From Phenylobacterium sp. (GTDB lineage: Bacteria; Pseudomonadota; Alphaproteobacteria; Caulobacterales; Caulobacteraceae): DNA of 64,000 nt. Below the pieces are notes generated by a model. It saw nothing but the letters and a program-made list of their open reading frames with translations, searched no databases and was not told where the DNA came from. A program made the position numbers and the translations under genes. Within the stretch, counting starts at the first letter, position 1; the number at the start of each line of letters is the position of its first letter. Below, one piece after another: positions 33,901 to 41,916 of this stretch. Location of the stretch: positions 154,017-218,016 of the forward strand of contig NZ_JAUSCJ010000011.1 in NCBI RefSeq assembly GCF_030651185.1, given 5' to 3'.

Positions 33901-34020
33901 GGGCGCCACCCTAGCGGTCGGGGCTGACCGGCTCCACCCGCCAGGCCGCGCAACTGACCGTGACCGGGCCAACTGTTCGGAACTTGACGTCCGCGCCGTG
34001 ATCAAGCCTTAGGCGATGCC

Positions 34021-34863
34021 ATGATCCTGACCCTCGCCTGTCCCGACCGCCCCGGCATCGTCGCCCGTGTCTCGGCCTTCCTGTTCGAGCGGGGCTGCAA
34101 CATCCTCGACGCCCAGCAGTTCGACGACGAGGAGACCGGCCGCTTCTTCATGCGGGTGGTGTTCGATGCGGGGAAGGAGAGCGCCGAGAGCCTGCGCGAA
34201 GCCTTCACGCCCCACGGCGCGGCCTTCGGCATGGCCTGGACCCTGCGCGACGCCAAGGTGAAGAAACGGGTGATGATCCTGGCCTCGCAGCAGGACCACT
34301 GCCTGGCCGACCTGCTCTATCGCTGGCGCCGGGGCGAGCTGCCGATGACGCTGGCCGCCGTGGTCTCCAACCACGCCGCCGACACCTATGCGCACCTGGA
34401 CCTCTCGGGCGTGCCCTTCCACCATCTTCCGGTGACCCGCGACACCAAGATGGAGCAGGAGGCGGCGCTTTGGCGGCTGATCCAGGAGACGGAGACCGAG
34501 CTGGTGGTGCTTGCCCGCTACATGCAGGTGCTGTCCGACGGCCTGGCCGCCAAGCTGGAGGGGCGTTGCATCAACATCCACCACTCCTTCCTGCCGGGCT
34601 TCAAGGGCGCGCGGCCCTATCACCAGGCCCACCAGCGCGGGGTGAAGGTGATCGGCGCCACCGCCCACTATGTCACCGCCGACCTCGACGAGGGCCCGAT
34701 CATCGAGCAGGACGTCGAGCGCATCAGCCACCGCGACACCCCGAAGGACCTGATCCGCAAGGGCCGCGACATCGAGCGCCGGGTGCTGGCACGCGCCGTC
34801 CGCTGGCGGCTGGAGGACCGGGTGCTGCTGAACGGGAGCAAGACGGTGGTGTTTACTGACTGA
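34021..34863 (+). CDS. purU: Formyltetrahydrofolate deformylase
   Basis: 280 residues. PurU hydrolyses 10-formyl-tetrahydrofolate to formate and tetrahydrofolate, balancing one-carbon pools for purine and methionine synthesis. The N-terminal ACT domain ([33 protein letters not shown]) precedes the formyltransferase-fold domain with [48 protein letters not shown], which has the catalytic Asn-His-Asp set. Length matches the family. The ribosome site is weak. It converges on the kinase-like gene, with 3 bp between stops. Confidence 0.95.
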   Translation: MILTLACPDRPGIVARVSAFLFERGCNILDAQQFDDEETGRFFMRVVFDAGKESAESLREAFTPHGAAFGMAWTLRDAKVKKRVMILASQQDHCLADLLYRWRRGELPMTLAAVVSNHAADTYAHLDLSGVPFHHLPVTRDTKMEQEAALWRLIQETETELVVLARYMQVLSDGLAAKLEGRCINIHHSFLPGFKGARPYHQAHQRGVKVIGATAHYVTADLDEGPIIEQDVERISHRDTPKDLIRKGRDIERRVLARAVRWRLEDRVLLNGSKTVVFTD

Positions 34864-34866
34864 GGG

Positions 34867-35946
34867 CTAGGCCCTCCGCAGCAGCTTCATCGACTCCAGA
34901 TCCGCCGCCTGGGCGCAGTGGCGGCGCGCCATGGTCAGGAACATCTGGTCGCCGCGGTCGGTCTGCTTGGTGCTGACCGAGGCGAAGATGGCGGTGAAGA
35001 CCCCCTGCAGCAGGTAGTGGCGGTAGCCGTTCCAGGCGTCGTTCCAGTCATAGGTCACCCCGTACCCGCGCAGGGCCTCCAGCCACTGCTTCAGCAGGTC
35101 CTGTTCGTGCTTGCGGCGGATCTCGGTGGGCAGGCCCGCGCCGATGAAATAGGCCACGTCCAGCACGCCGGCCCCCAGGGCCACCGACTGCCAGTCCAGC
35201 ACCGCCAGGGGCCAGCGGCCGCCCTGGGGTTCGAACAGCATGTTGTCGAGGCGGAAATCCAGGTGCTGCAGGGTCTTCGGCGCCGCGGGCCCCTCGTAGA
35301 AGGCGCCGATATTGTCGGCGAAGTCCTGGCAGATCGCCATGTACTCCGGCTCCAGCCGGTCCTCATAGCGGGCGCGGAAGGCGGTGATAATGCCGCCGAA
35401 CATCGCCGCGATCCCGCCCCCGTCGATGGCCGGGCGGTTGAGGAACTCCACCTCGGCCAGCTTCGGGTCGGCCCAGCGCGGACCGTGCAGGGCCGCGGCC
35501 TCCCGCATGGCTGTCTCGGCATCGGCCAGGCTGCAGCCGGTGAGCTGGTCACCCCCCCGGGCCGGGCCCATATCCTCCAGCAGCAGGGTGAAGTCATGGG
35601 TCTCGGTATTGATCTGCGCGACGTAGGGCCTGGGCGTGCGGATCGCCACCGTGTGGGCGACCTCCTGGTAGAAGCGCACCTCATTCAGATAGAGGCCGAT
35701 GGCTCCGCCGGTGGCGCGGCTGACCGGGTCGGCCGAGGGGAACTTCCCCACCACGCTGGCGGGCGCGCCCTCGACGGGCGCCGCATAGGCCAGGTTGAAG
35801 CGGACGCTCTCCCCCAGCATGCCGTCCCCGACCTTTTCGGTGGTGAAGCCCTCGACCTTGGCGGCGACCCCGGCGCGGTTGAGGGCGGCGGTCAGCCAGG
35901 CGGCGTCGACGGCATAGGGATCGGTGACGATGGGAAGCTCGCTCAC
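34867..35946 (-). CDS. Phosphotransferase family protein (APH/ecdysteroid-kinase-like fold)
   Basis: 359 residues. A protein-kinase-like fold with the Brenner motif LQHLDFRLDNMLFEP (HxDxxxxN) and the metal-binding LDWQ. The N-lobe has NLAYAAPVEGAPASVVGKF with the likely ATP-binding lysine, and FTLLLEDMG as hinge. It is closest in pattern to the EcKinase/DUF1679-type phosphotransferases that act on small alcohols, steroids or CoA-linked substrates. It is third in a tight operon after a flavoprotein monooxygenase and a SnoaL-like gene (4-bp overlap), so its substrate may be their product. Real antibiotic resistance is unlikely. Confidence 0.83.
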   Translation of the reverse strand: MSELPIVTDPYAVDAAWLTAALNRAGVAAKVEGFTTEKVGDGMLGESVRFNLAYAAPVEGAPASVVGKFPSADPVSRATGGAIGLYLNEVRFYQEVAHTVAIRTPRPYVAQINTETHDFTLLLEDMGPARGGDQLTGCSLADAETAMREAAALHGPRWADPKLAEVEFLNRPAIDGGGIAAMFGGIITAFRARYEDRLEPEYMAICQDFADNIGAFYEGPAAPKTLQHLDFRLDNMLFEPQGGRWPLAVLDWQSVALGAGVLDVAYFIGAGLPTEIRRKHEQDLLKQWLEALRGYGVTYDWNDAWNGYRHYLLQGVFTAIFASVSTKQTDRGDQMFLTMARRHCAQAADLESMKLLRRA

Positions 35947-36293
35947 GCGGCCTGTCCCAGGGTGTGGACATAGACCTCGTTGCGGACGATCGCGTCGCCC
36001 TCCATCAGCACCAGGTCGAAACCGCGCAGGGCGGGCGTGGCCGCATCCCCGATGGTGCAGTACCAGCGGCCGCAGAAGCCGCCCGTGATCTCCCAGACCT
36101 CTTCGGCCTCGTAGCGCATGGGCGGGGTCATGCCGAACAGGCCCGTGAGATAGGCCCCCAGCGCCTCATGACCCTGAATGCCGGCGGCGGTCTGCTGGTC
36201 GAAATAGCGGGTGTCGGGGGTGTAGAAGGTGAGCAAAGCCTCGACATCCTTGGCGGTCCAGGCGGCCAGCCAGCGGCGGTTGAATTCTTCCAT
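35943..36293 (-). CDS. SnoaL-like/NTF2-like polyketide-cyclase-fold protein
   Basis: 116 residues with the NTF2/SnoaL alpha+beta cone: FNRRWLAAWTAKDVEALLTFYTPDTRYFDQ at the N-terminus, then IQGHEALGAYLTGLFGMTPPMRYEAEEVWEITGGFCGRWYCTIGDA and FDLVLMEGDAIVRNEVYVHTL. Such proteins cyclise, isomerise or simply bind hydrophobic ligands. It overlaps the flavoprotein gene by 1 bp and the kinase-like gene by 4 bp, so the three are translationally coupled. Catalytic Asp/His candidates exist but the reaction cannot be assigned. Confidence 0.82.
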   Translation of the reverse strand: MEEFNRRWLAAWTAKDVEALLTFYTPDTRYFDQQTAAGIQGHEALGAYLTGLFGMTPPMRYEAEEVWEITGGFCGRWYCTIGDAATPALRGFDLVLMEGDAIVRNEVYVHTLGQAA

Positions 36294-37525
36294 CAGGCTT
36301 CTCCGAGGACGCGGGCGCGGTGCTCTGGGGTGAAGATCTCGGGCGGCAGGACCTCGGGCCCGGCCATCACCGCGAAGGTGTGGGCGCGCAGGGAGGCGTC
36401 CTGGCTCGCCCGCTCGTGCAGGCTGTCGCGCCGCGCGCGGGCGGCCTCGCCGAACTCCGCCTCCAGGGTGGAGACGATGGAGGCGGTGAACCGCAGGCGG
36501 CGCAGGCGCTCGGCCCGCTCCTGCGCATAGGGGGTGAAGTCGGCCTTCGCCCAATCGGCCTCCCCCTTCAGGATGTCGGTGACGATACGGACGTCGCGAT
36601 AGGTGATGGAGAGGCCCAGGCCGATGATCGGGTCGTTCCAGCCGCCGGCGTCCCCCACCAGCACGGCCCCGGGCGCGAAGGGCGCATCGGTCCAGGCGTC
36701 GTTGTTGAAATAGGAGAGCAGCGGCCCGATGGGCGTGGCGTCGGCCAGGTGGATGTTGTCGGGGGAGCACTCCATGCGGAAGGCCTCCAGGAAGGCCTTG
36801 GCCCCCTCCGGTCCGGCGAACCGCCGCCGCTGATCCAGGGCGTAGCTGCCGTAGAGCCGCACCCGGCCGGACCCCTGGGGGAAGGCCAGGAAGGAGAAAT
36901 CGCCCTCCACCCCGATGGCCTGAACCTTCTCATCCCAGTCCGGCGCGCCCTCCACCAGCAGGCCGGCGAACATGTGGTGCGGGCTGTCCTGATGCAGGGG
37001 GATGCCCAGGGTCTCGCGGACCAGGGAGGCGCGGCCATCGGCGCCCGCCAGCAGCCGGGCGGTCACGGTGTTTTCCTGGCCGTCCTGACGGAAGGTGACG
37101 GTGGGGCCCGCCCCGCCGGCCACCGACATCACCTGCACCCCGCGCCGGGCGTCGACGCCCCGGCGGACGGCCTCGTCGAACAGGGTCTGGCAGTGATGGG
37201 GATGGCCGATGCAGAGCGGGCCCGGCACGCCCGGCGCGAAGATCCCCAGCGGGGCCGGCGTCGCGCGCGCCGCCTCCGGGGTGCGGTTCTCGTCGTAGGA
37301 GATGTGGGTCTCGATGTGGTGGCCGCCGGCGCTCACCAGCAGATCGTAAAGCCCCAGACGCTTGACCTCGGCGACGCCCCAGGGCGCGATCCACTCGCCG
37401 CGGACCTTGTCCTCGTAGACCTCCGAGGCCTCCAGCAGCAGGACCTTAGCGCCGGCCTGCGCCATCACCGCCGACAGGGCCGAACCACCGATACCGCCGC
37501 CGACAACGATCAGATCGTAGTCCAT
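36293..37525 (-). CDS. FAD-dependent monooxygenase/oxidoreductase
   Basis: 410 residues. The FAD-binding GxGxxG motif is at the N-terminus (DLIVVGGGIGGSALSAVMAQAGAKVLLLE). LLAGADGRASLVRETLG is the DG motif, and VLVGDAGGWNDPIIGLGLSITYRDVRIV is the GD motif that closes over FAD ribityl. This is the class A (PHBH/halogenase-like) fold. The GWxWxIP halogenase motif is not present, so hydroxylation or oxidation is more likely than halogenation. First gene of a three-gene operon. The substrate is unknown. Confidence 0.85.
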   Translation of the reverse strand: MDYDLIVVGGGIGGSALSAVMAQAGAKVLLLEASEVYEDKVRGEWIAPWGVAEVKRLGLYDLLVSAGGHHIETHISYDENRTPEAARATPAPLGIFAPGVPGPLCIGHPHHCQTLFDEAVRRGVDARRGVQVMSVAGGAGPTVTFRQDGQENTVTARLLAGADGRASLVRETLGIPLHQDSPHHMFAGLLVEGAPDWDEKVQAIGVEGDFSFLAFPQGSGRVRLYGSYALDQRRRFAGPEGAKAFLEAFRMECSPDNIHLADATPIGPLLSYFNNDAWTDAPFAPGAVLVGDAGGWNDPIIGLGLSITYRDVRIVTDILKGEADWAKADFTPYAQERAERLRRLRFTASIVSTLEAEFGEAARARRDSLHERASQDASLRAHTFAVMAGPEVLPPEIFTPEHRARVLGEA

Positions 37526-37592
37526 GTGCCTATTCCGTCCCTTGGCCGGCGCTCTGACGGCGCGGCTCCGGAAGCGATCTCAGCAGGGTTCC

Positions 37593-37844
37593 TTAGCGTA
37601 TGACAAGGGCATGGCGCGCGGCGAGAACAGCGAGCACCGCCAGCAGGCCAAGCTGGCCCAGCACGATCAGGTTGAGCTCCCCCGCGAAGGGCTGTTTGCG
37701 GGTCTTGTGGCGCAGCAGGCGCTGGGCGCTCACCGCCCCCAGGCTGCCGCCCAGGGCCGCCAGACCCAGCAGGGTGGCCTCCGGCGTGCGGCGGCGGCCG
37801 GCCGCGGCGGCGCGCTTGTCGCCGGCGAACACCGCGAAGGTCAT
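37593..37844 (-). CDS. DUF1294 family small membrane protein
   Basis: 83 residues from ATG 37844: MTFAVFAGDKRAAAAGRRRTPEATLLGLAALGGSLGAVSAQRLLRHKTRKQPF, then a C-terminal hydrophobic helix. The GDKRAA, RTPE, GGSLGA and RHKT motifs identify DUF1294. The family normally begins with a membrane helix just before DKRAA. Here that helix (LGYALLYLAVVNLMTFAVF) is encoded directly upstream in frame, back to the TAA stop of the FKBP gene (37884-37886), but contains no ATG, GTG or TTG. Translation may therefore start at CTG 37883, by re-initiation, or from ATG 37844 with a shortened helix. Function unknown. Confidence 0.75.
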   Translation of the reverse strand: MTFAVFAGDKRAAAAGRRRTPEATLLGLAALGGSLGAVSAQRLLRHKTRKQPFAGELNLIVLGQLGLLAVLAVLAARHALVIR

Positions 37845-37883
37845 CAGGTTGACGACCGCCAGGTAGAGCAGGGCGTAGCCCAG

Positions 37884-38375
37884 TTAGCCCTGGCCCACCG
37901 AGCCGGGGCCCGGCAGGACGCCGATCAGTTCAATCTTGAAGATCAGCACGCTGTTGCCGGGAATCTCGCCGCCCCCCGCGCCCTCTTCGCCGTAGCCGAG
38001 TTCCGGCGGCACATAGAGCATCCAGACATCGCCCGGCCGCATCAGCTGCAGGGCCTCGATCCAGGCCGGGATCAGGGCGTCGATGGGCATGGCCGCCGGG
38101 GCGCCGCGCTCGTAGGAGCTATCGAAGACCTTGCCGTCCAGCAGCTTGCCTTCGTAGTGGACCTTCACCTCGTCGCCGGTGTGGGGCTTGAGGCCCGTGG
38201 CCGGACCCGACTGGATGATCTTGTACTGCAGGCCCGAGGGCAGGGTGACGACGCCGGCCGCCTTGCCGTTGGTGGCCAGGAAGGTCTTGGCGGCCGCCAG
38301 GTTGTCGGTGGCCTTCTTGCCGGGACCGCAGGCGGCCAGCATGACGAGGGCCAGGGCGAGAACGATACGCTTCAT
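37884..38375 (-). CDS. FKBP-type peptidyl-prolyl cis-trans isomerase lipoprotein
   Basis: 163 residues. The N-terminal lipoprotein signal MKRIVLALALVMLAAC has lipobox LAAC (Cys16). The FKBP domain follows: VTLPSGLQYKIIQSGPATGLKPHTGDEVKVHYEGKLLDGKVFDSSYERGAPAAMPID, then PAWIEALQLMRPGDVWMLYVPPELGYGE. It helps fold envelope proteins at proline bonds from a membrane-anchored position. AGGAAA precedes the ATG. It is 11 bp downstream of ilvA and its stop abuts the in-frame DUF1294 coding sequence. Confidence 0.92.
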   Translation of the reverse strand: MKRIVLALALVMLAACGPGKKATDNLAAAKTFLATNGKAAGVVTLPSGLQYKIIQSGPATGLKPHTGDEVKVHYEGKLLDGKVFDSSYERGAPAAMPIDALIPAWIEALQLMRPGDVWMLYVPPELGYGEEGAGGGEIPGNSVLIFKIELIGVLPGPGSVGQG

Positions 38376-38386
38376 CACTGTGTTTC

Positions 38387-39589
38387 CTAAACGGCGCGGG
38401 GCGGGTAGCCGCTCTCGCGCAGGGCGTCCATGATTTCCTGGGTGTGCTGGGCGTCGCGGGTCTCGATCATGATGTCGAACTCCGCGCCCTTGGCGGGCAC
38501 GTCCAGGGCCAGGCGGTTGTGAGCGACCTCGACGATATTGGCCCCCATCTTGCCGATCAGCACCGAGACCGTGCCCAGCAGGCCCGGCCGGTCGTCGCCG
38601 ACGATGCGCAGGGAGACCAGCCGCTGCTCGCGCACCAGCTCGCGGGTGAGCACCGAGGCCAGCAGGCGGGTGTCGATATTGCCGCCGGTGATGATCAGCC
38701 CGACCTTCTTGCCGCGGAACTTCTCCGGATAGGCCAGCAGGGCGGCCAGCGAGGCCGCGCCGGCGCCCTCCACCACGGTCTTCTCGACATTGCAGTACAG
38801 CGCGATGGCCCGCTCGAAATAGGGCTCCTCGATCAGCAGCACGTCGTCGATCAGCGGCCGGGCGACGGCGTAGCACTCTTCTCCGACCGACTTCACCGCG
38901 ATGCCCTCGGCGATGGTGGCCCCGCCTGTGGCCGCGCCGATCCCACGCATCCTTGCGGTGAAGGAGGGGTACATGGCCGGCTCGACCCCGTAGATCTCGA
39001 CCTTGGGATTCAGCGACTTGGCCACGGTGGCGCAGCCCGCGATCAGCCCGCCGCCGCCGATGGGAATGGGCAGGACCTCCAGGTCCGGCACGTCCTCGAA
39101 CATCTCCAGGGCCACCGTGCCCTGGCCGGCCATCACCTTCAGGTCGTTGAAGGGGGGAACAAAGACCAGCTCCCGCTCGGCGCAGAGGGTCTTGGCCAGA
39201 GCCGCGGCGTCGTCGAAGGTCTCCCCGTCCAGCACCACCTCGGCCCCGAAGGCGCGGGTCTGCTGCACCTTCACGAAGGGAGTGTTGCGGGGCATAACGA
39301 TGGTCACGGGAATGCCCAGGCGCGCGGCGTGATAGGCCAGGCCCTGGCTGTGATTGCCCGCGGACGCCGCGATCACCCCGCGCTTGGCCTCGTTGTCGTT
39401 GAGCTGCAGCAGGGTGTTGAGCGCGCCGCGCTCCTTATAGGCGGCGGTGAACTGCAGGTTCTCGAATTTCACCCAGACGTCAGCCCCGGTAATCTCCGAC
39501 AGCGTCCGCGACTGGCGGCAGGGCGTGCGCTCGATGCGCCCCTTCAGCCGCTCGGCGGCCGCGCGGATATCGTCGATGGACAGGGTCAT
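38387..39589 (-). CDS. ilvA: Threonine ammonia-lyase
   Basis: 400 residues. A PLP enzyme that deaminates threonine to 2-oxobutyrate, the first step of isoleucine synthesis or threonine catabolism. The Schiff-base lysine is Lys52 in AAYKERGA, ASAGNHSQGLA binds the substrate carboxylate, and PIGGGGLIAGC binds the PLP phosphate. The C-terminal ~75 residues form one ACT domain (VSLRIVGDDRPGLLGTVSVLIGKMGANIVEV). This single-ACT form of about 400 residues is shorter than enteric IlvA (two ACT-like units) and is common in alphaproteobacteria. It is close upstream of the FKBP gene, perhaps co-transcribed. Confidence 0.93.
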   Translation of the reverse strand: MTLSIDDIRAAAERLKGRIERTPCRQSRTLSEITGADVWVKFENLQFTAAYKERGALNTLLQLNDNEAKRGVIAASAGNHSQGLAYHAARLGIPVTIVMPRNTPFVKVQQTRAFGAEVVLDGETFDDAAALAKTLCAERELVFVPPFNDLKVMAGQGTVALEMFEDVPDLEVLPIPIGGGGLIAGCATVAKSLNPKVEIYGVEPAMYPSFTARMRGIGAATGGATIAEGIAVKSVGEECYAVARPLIDDVLLIEEPYFERAIALYCNVEKTVVEGAGAASLAALLAYPEKFRGKKVGLIITGGNIDTRLLASVLTRELVREQRLVSLRIVGDDRPGLLGTVSVLIGKMGANIVEVAHNRLALDVPAKGAEFDIMIETRDAQHTQEIMDALRESGYPPRAV

Positions 39590-39638
39590 GATCAGGCCAG
39601 GGGTGGAAAAGGACGCCACCTCTAACGGCGGTGGGCCC

Positions 39639-40730
39639 TCAGCGCAAACCGCGTAGGACGTCCACGCGGCGCATGGCCTTGCCGGGAAGCTCCGACATCT
39701 TGCCCAGCGGCAGGGCCTCGGCGGCGCGGCGCACGCCATAGGCGGCGTGGCGGACCAGGGCGGCCGGCGCGACCCCACCGACAAAGCCGTGGGTCACCCA
39801 GACGCCGGTATTGGCCAGCTCGCGCTTGAACCGGTAGTCGCCGGGGCCAAGGTCCAGGCGAGAATAGGGGGTGGCGTCCATCCAGCGCAGGATGTCCTGG
39901 AACAGCAGGATGCCCGGCGAATAGCGCTCGAACTCCGGATCGTGGGCGATCAGCCAGCCGTGGACGGTCTGCTTGCCGTGCAGATGCAGGTGAACCGCGG
40001 CCAGGCGGTCGCCGAAGTGCAGGGTGAACAGGCCTGCGCCGAAGTCCGGATCACGCCGCTCGAACAGGTCCTGCATCAGGCGCAGGGTCCAGCCGGCGTC
40101 GAAGATGTCGGTCTGGCCGGTGGCGGCCAGCTGGGCGCGCTTCCAGGCCACCAGCTGGTCGAAATCGGCCTGGCTGCGGGAGAAGGCGGTGAAGGTGGCG
40201 GGGCCAACCTCGCGCTCGACCTTGCGGCGCTTCTTGTCACAGTCCTTGAGGACCGAGGTCCCGGCCTCGCGGCGGGCGGCCTCATAGGCCTCGTAGCCCA
40301 CCTCGACATCCACCACGTGCGAGAGCTGGCGGCCGCGGGCGAAGGGGGAGAACTCGGTCTGGTCCTCGATCATGTGGCAGAAGTCGTAGCGCTGAACACC
40401 CAGCGCCTGGACCATCCTGCGCACGTCGATCTTCACGCCCGGCTCGGCCACCAGGCCCTGGTAGTCGCACATCGGCGCGCCGACCGGCATGGCGGTGAGG
40501 TGGCCGACGCGGACCGGCAGGAAGGCGACGTCGCGGCCGTCCTGGACGGCGACGGCGACACGGATCTGGCGGGAGGTCTGGCGCTGGACGCGCTCCAGCG
40601 TCCGGGCCCAGTCGGGGGACAGGAAGGGCGAGTCGAGGGTGATGTCGCCGGCCTGCAGCTGCGCCCAGCGCGCCATGCGCTGCGCCGTCATGTCCTGCGG
40701 ACGGAGGACTTCGATTTGCAAGACGGCCAT
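39639..40730 (-). CDS. CelD/BcsL-type GNAT acyltransferase (possible polysaccharide modifier)
   Basis: 363 residues. A double-GNAT fold of the CelD/BcsL (FemAB-like) acetyltransferase family. The N-terminal half has DSPFLSPDWARTLERVQ and VAFLPVRVGHLTAMPVGAPMCDYQGLVAEPG. The C-terminal GNAT part has KDCDKKRRKVEREVGPATFTAFSRSQADFDQLVAWKRAQL, LAAVHLHLHGKQTVHGWLIAHDPEFERYSPGILLFQDILRW and RLDLGPGDYRFKRELANT. In Caulobacter a related protein, HfsK, modifies the holdfast polysaccharide; whether this is its orthologue is uncertain. The next gene downstream on the strand is ilvA; upstream is a nucleotide-sugar gene. Confidence 0.8.
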   Translation of the reverse strand: MAVLQIEVLRPQDMTAQRMARWAQLQAGDITLDSPFLSPDWARTLERVQRQTSRQIRVAVAVQDGRDVAFLPVRVGHLTAMPVGAPMCDYQGLVAEPGVKIDVRRMVQALGVQRYDFCHMIEDQTEFSPFARGRQLSHVVDVEVGYEAYEAARREAGTSVLKDCDKKRRKVEREVGPATFTAFSRSQADFDQLVAWKRAQLAATGQTDIFDAGWTLRLMQDLFERRDPDFGAGLFTLHFGDRLAAVHLHLHGKQTVHGWLIAHDPEFERYSPGILLFQDILRWMDATPYSRLDLGPGDYRFKRELANTGVWVTHGFVGGVAPAALVRHAAYGVRRAAEALPLGKMSELPGKAMRRVDVLRGLR

Positions 40731-40838
40731 CCCCGGCGGCGAAACGCGACCGGGCGACCTTAACCACGAACCCTTTCCGCGAAGTTGCCGGAATCGCCGC
40801 GGCGCAACTTGCGCGGGGTGTCCGCGCGCAACCTCAGA

Positions 40839-41906
40839 TCAGAGAAGCTCGCCCCGGCCCTGGGTCTTCAGGGCCTCCACCGCGGCCTTGACCGACGAGG
40901 TGGACTCCCGGCGGGTCACCAGGACGACGCCGTTCTCCACCACCACCACCAGGTCCTCGACGCCCGCCAGAACCACCACGGGACCATCGGTGCGGGCGAT
41001 GTTTCCCCTCGAGTCCACCGCGATGGCGTCGCCGTCCAGGGCATTGCCGTCGCCGTTGCGGACCGAGCCCTCCCACAGGGCGTGCCAGTTGCCGACGTCG
41101 CTCCAGCCGATGTCGGCGCCGACGACGCTGGCGCGATCGGTCTTTTCCATGATGGCGGTGTCGATGGCTTCCGAGGGCGCGCTGAGGAAGTCGGGGGCCA
41201 GGGCGATCACGTCGCCGGGACGCTGGGCCTTGGCGACGCCCGCCTCGGCGGCGGCGCAGATGGCGGGCGCCAGGCGTCGGCATTCGTCCAGGAACGCCCT
41301 GGCGCTGAACATGAACATGCCGGCGTTCCAGCCATAGTCGGGATCGGCGACGAAGACCTTGGCGGTCTCCAGGTCCGGCTTCTCGACGAACTGGGCGACC
41401 TTGCGCACCAGGCCCTCGCCGGCCCCGGCGCGGATATAGCCGTAGATGGTCTCAGGTCCGGTGGGCTTGAGGCTGAAGATCACCACCTCGCCGCTCTGCG
41501 CCGCCGCGCGGCCGGCCTCGATGGCCGCATGCATGGCCGGCACGTCGGCCACCAGGTTGTCGGCGTGCAGCAGGATGAAGACCCCGTCCGGGTCGATCTC
41601 GGCGGCCACGGCGGCGGCGGCCACGGAGGCCGCGGCGGTGTTGCGGGGGGCGGGCTCGGCGATCAGAGCCTGGGCCGTGATCCCCACCTCGGCCAGTTGG
41701 GCGCGGGTCAGGTCCGCGTGGGACGCGGCGCAGACCACGATCGGCGGATTGAACATCGGCCCTGTGACCCGCATGGCGGTGGCCTGGATCAGGGTCTGTG
41801 GGCCGCCCAGGCGGTGGAACTGCTTGGGCTTGGCCTGGCGCGACAGGGGCCACAGGCGCGTCCCCGCGCCGCCGGACATCAGGATGGGCGTGATCTTCGA
41901 GGTCAT
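40839..41906 (-). CDS. manC: Mannose-1-phosphate guanylyltransferase
   Basis: 355 residues. It makes GDP-mannose from GTP and mannose 1-phosphate for surface polysaccharide. The nucleotidyltransferase signature ILMSGGAGTRLWPLSRQAKPKQF is at the N-terminus, EPAPRNTAAA and LLHADNLVADVPA follow, then FVEKPDLETA, YGWNAGMFMFSA and ADIGWSDVGNW. The fused isomerase domain of longer ManC proteins is absent, so this is the single-function form. It starts 10 bp after the ABC ATPase gene on the same strand. Confidence 0.92.
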   Translation of the reverse strand: MTSKITPILMSGGAGTRLWPLSRQAKPKQFHRLGGPQTLIQATAMRVTGPMFNPPIVVCAASHADLTRAQLAEVGITAQALIAEPAPRNTAAASVAAAAVAAEIDPDGVFILLHADNLVADVPAMHAAIEAGRAAAQSGEVVIFSLKPTGPETIYGYIRAGAGEGLVRKVAQFVEKPDLETAKVFVADPDYGWNAGMFMFSARAFLDECRRLAPAICAAAEAGVAKAQRPGDVIALAPDFLSAPSEAIDTAIMEKTDRASVVGADIGWSDVGNWHALWEGSVRNGDGNALDGDAIAVDSRGNIARTDGPVVVLAGVEDLVVVVENGVVLVTRRESTSSVKAAVEALKTQGRGELL

Positions 41907-41916
41907 GATTTCGCGC

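Noticed and set aside
34867..35946. Aminoglycoside resistance gene
   Set aside because: The kinase-like fold is present, but sequence pattern and operon context fit EcKinase-like small-molecule phosphotransferases rather than drug resistance.
36293..37525. Flavin-dependent halogenase
   Set aside because: The characteristic GWxWxIP motif is not visible, so halogenation is not supported.
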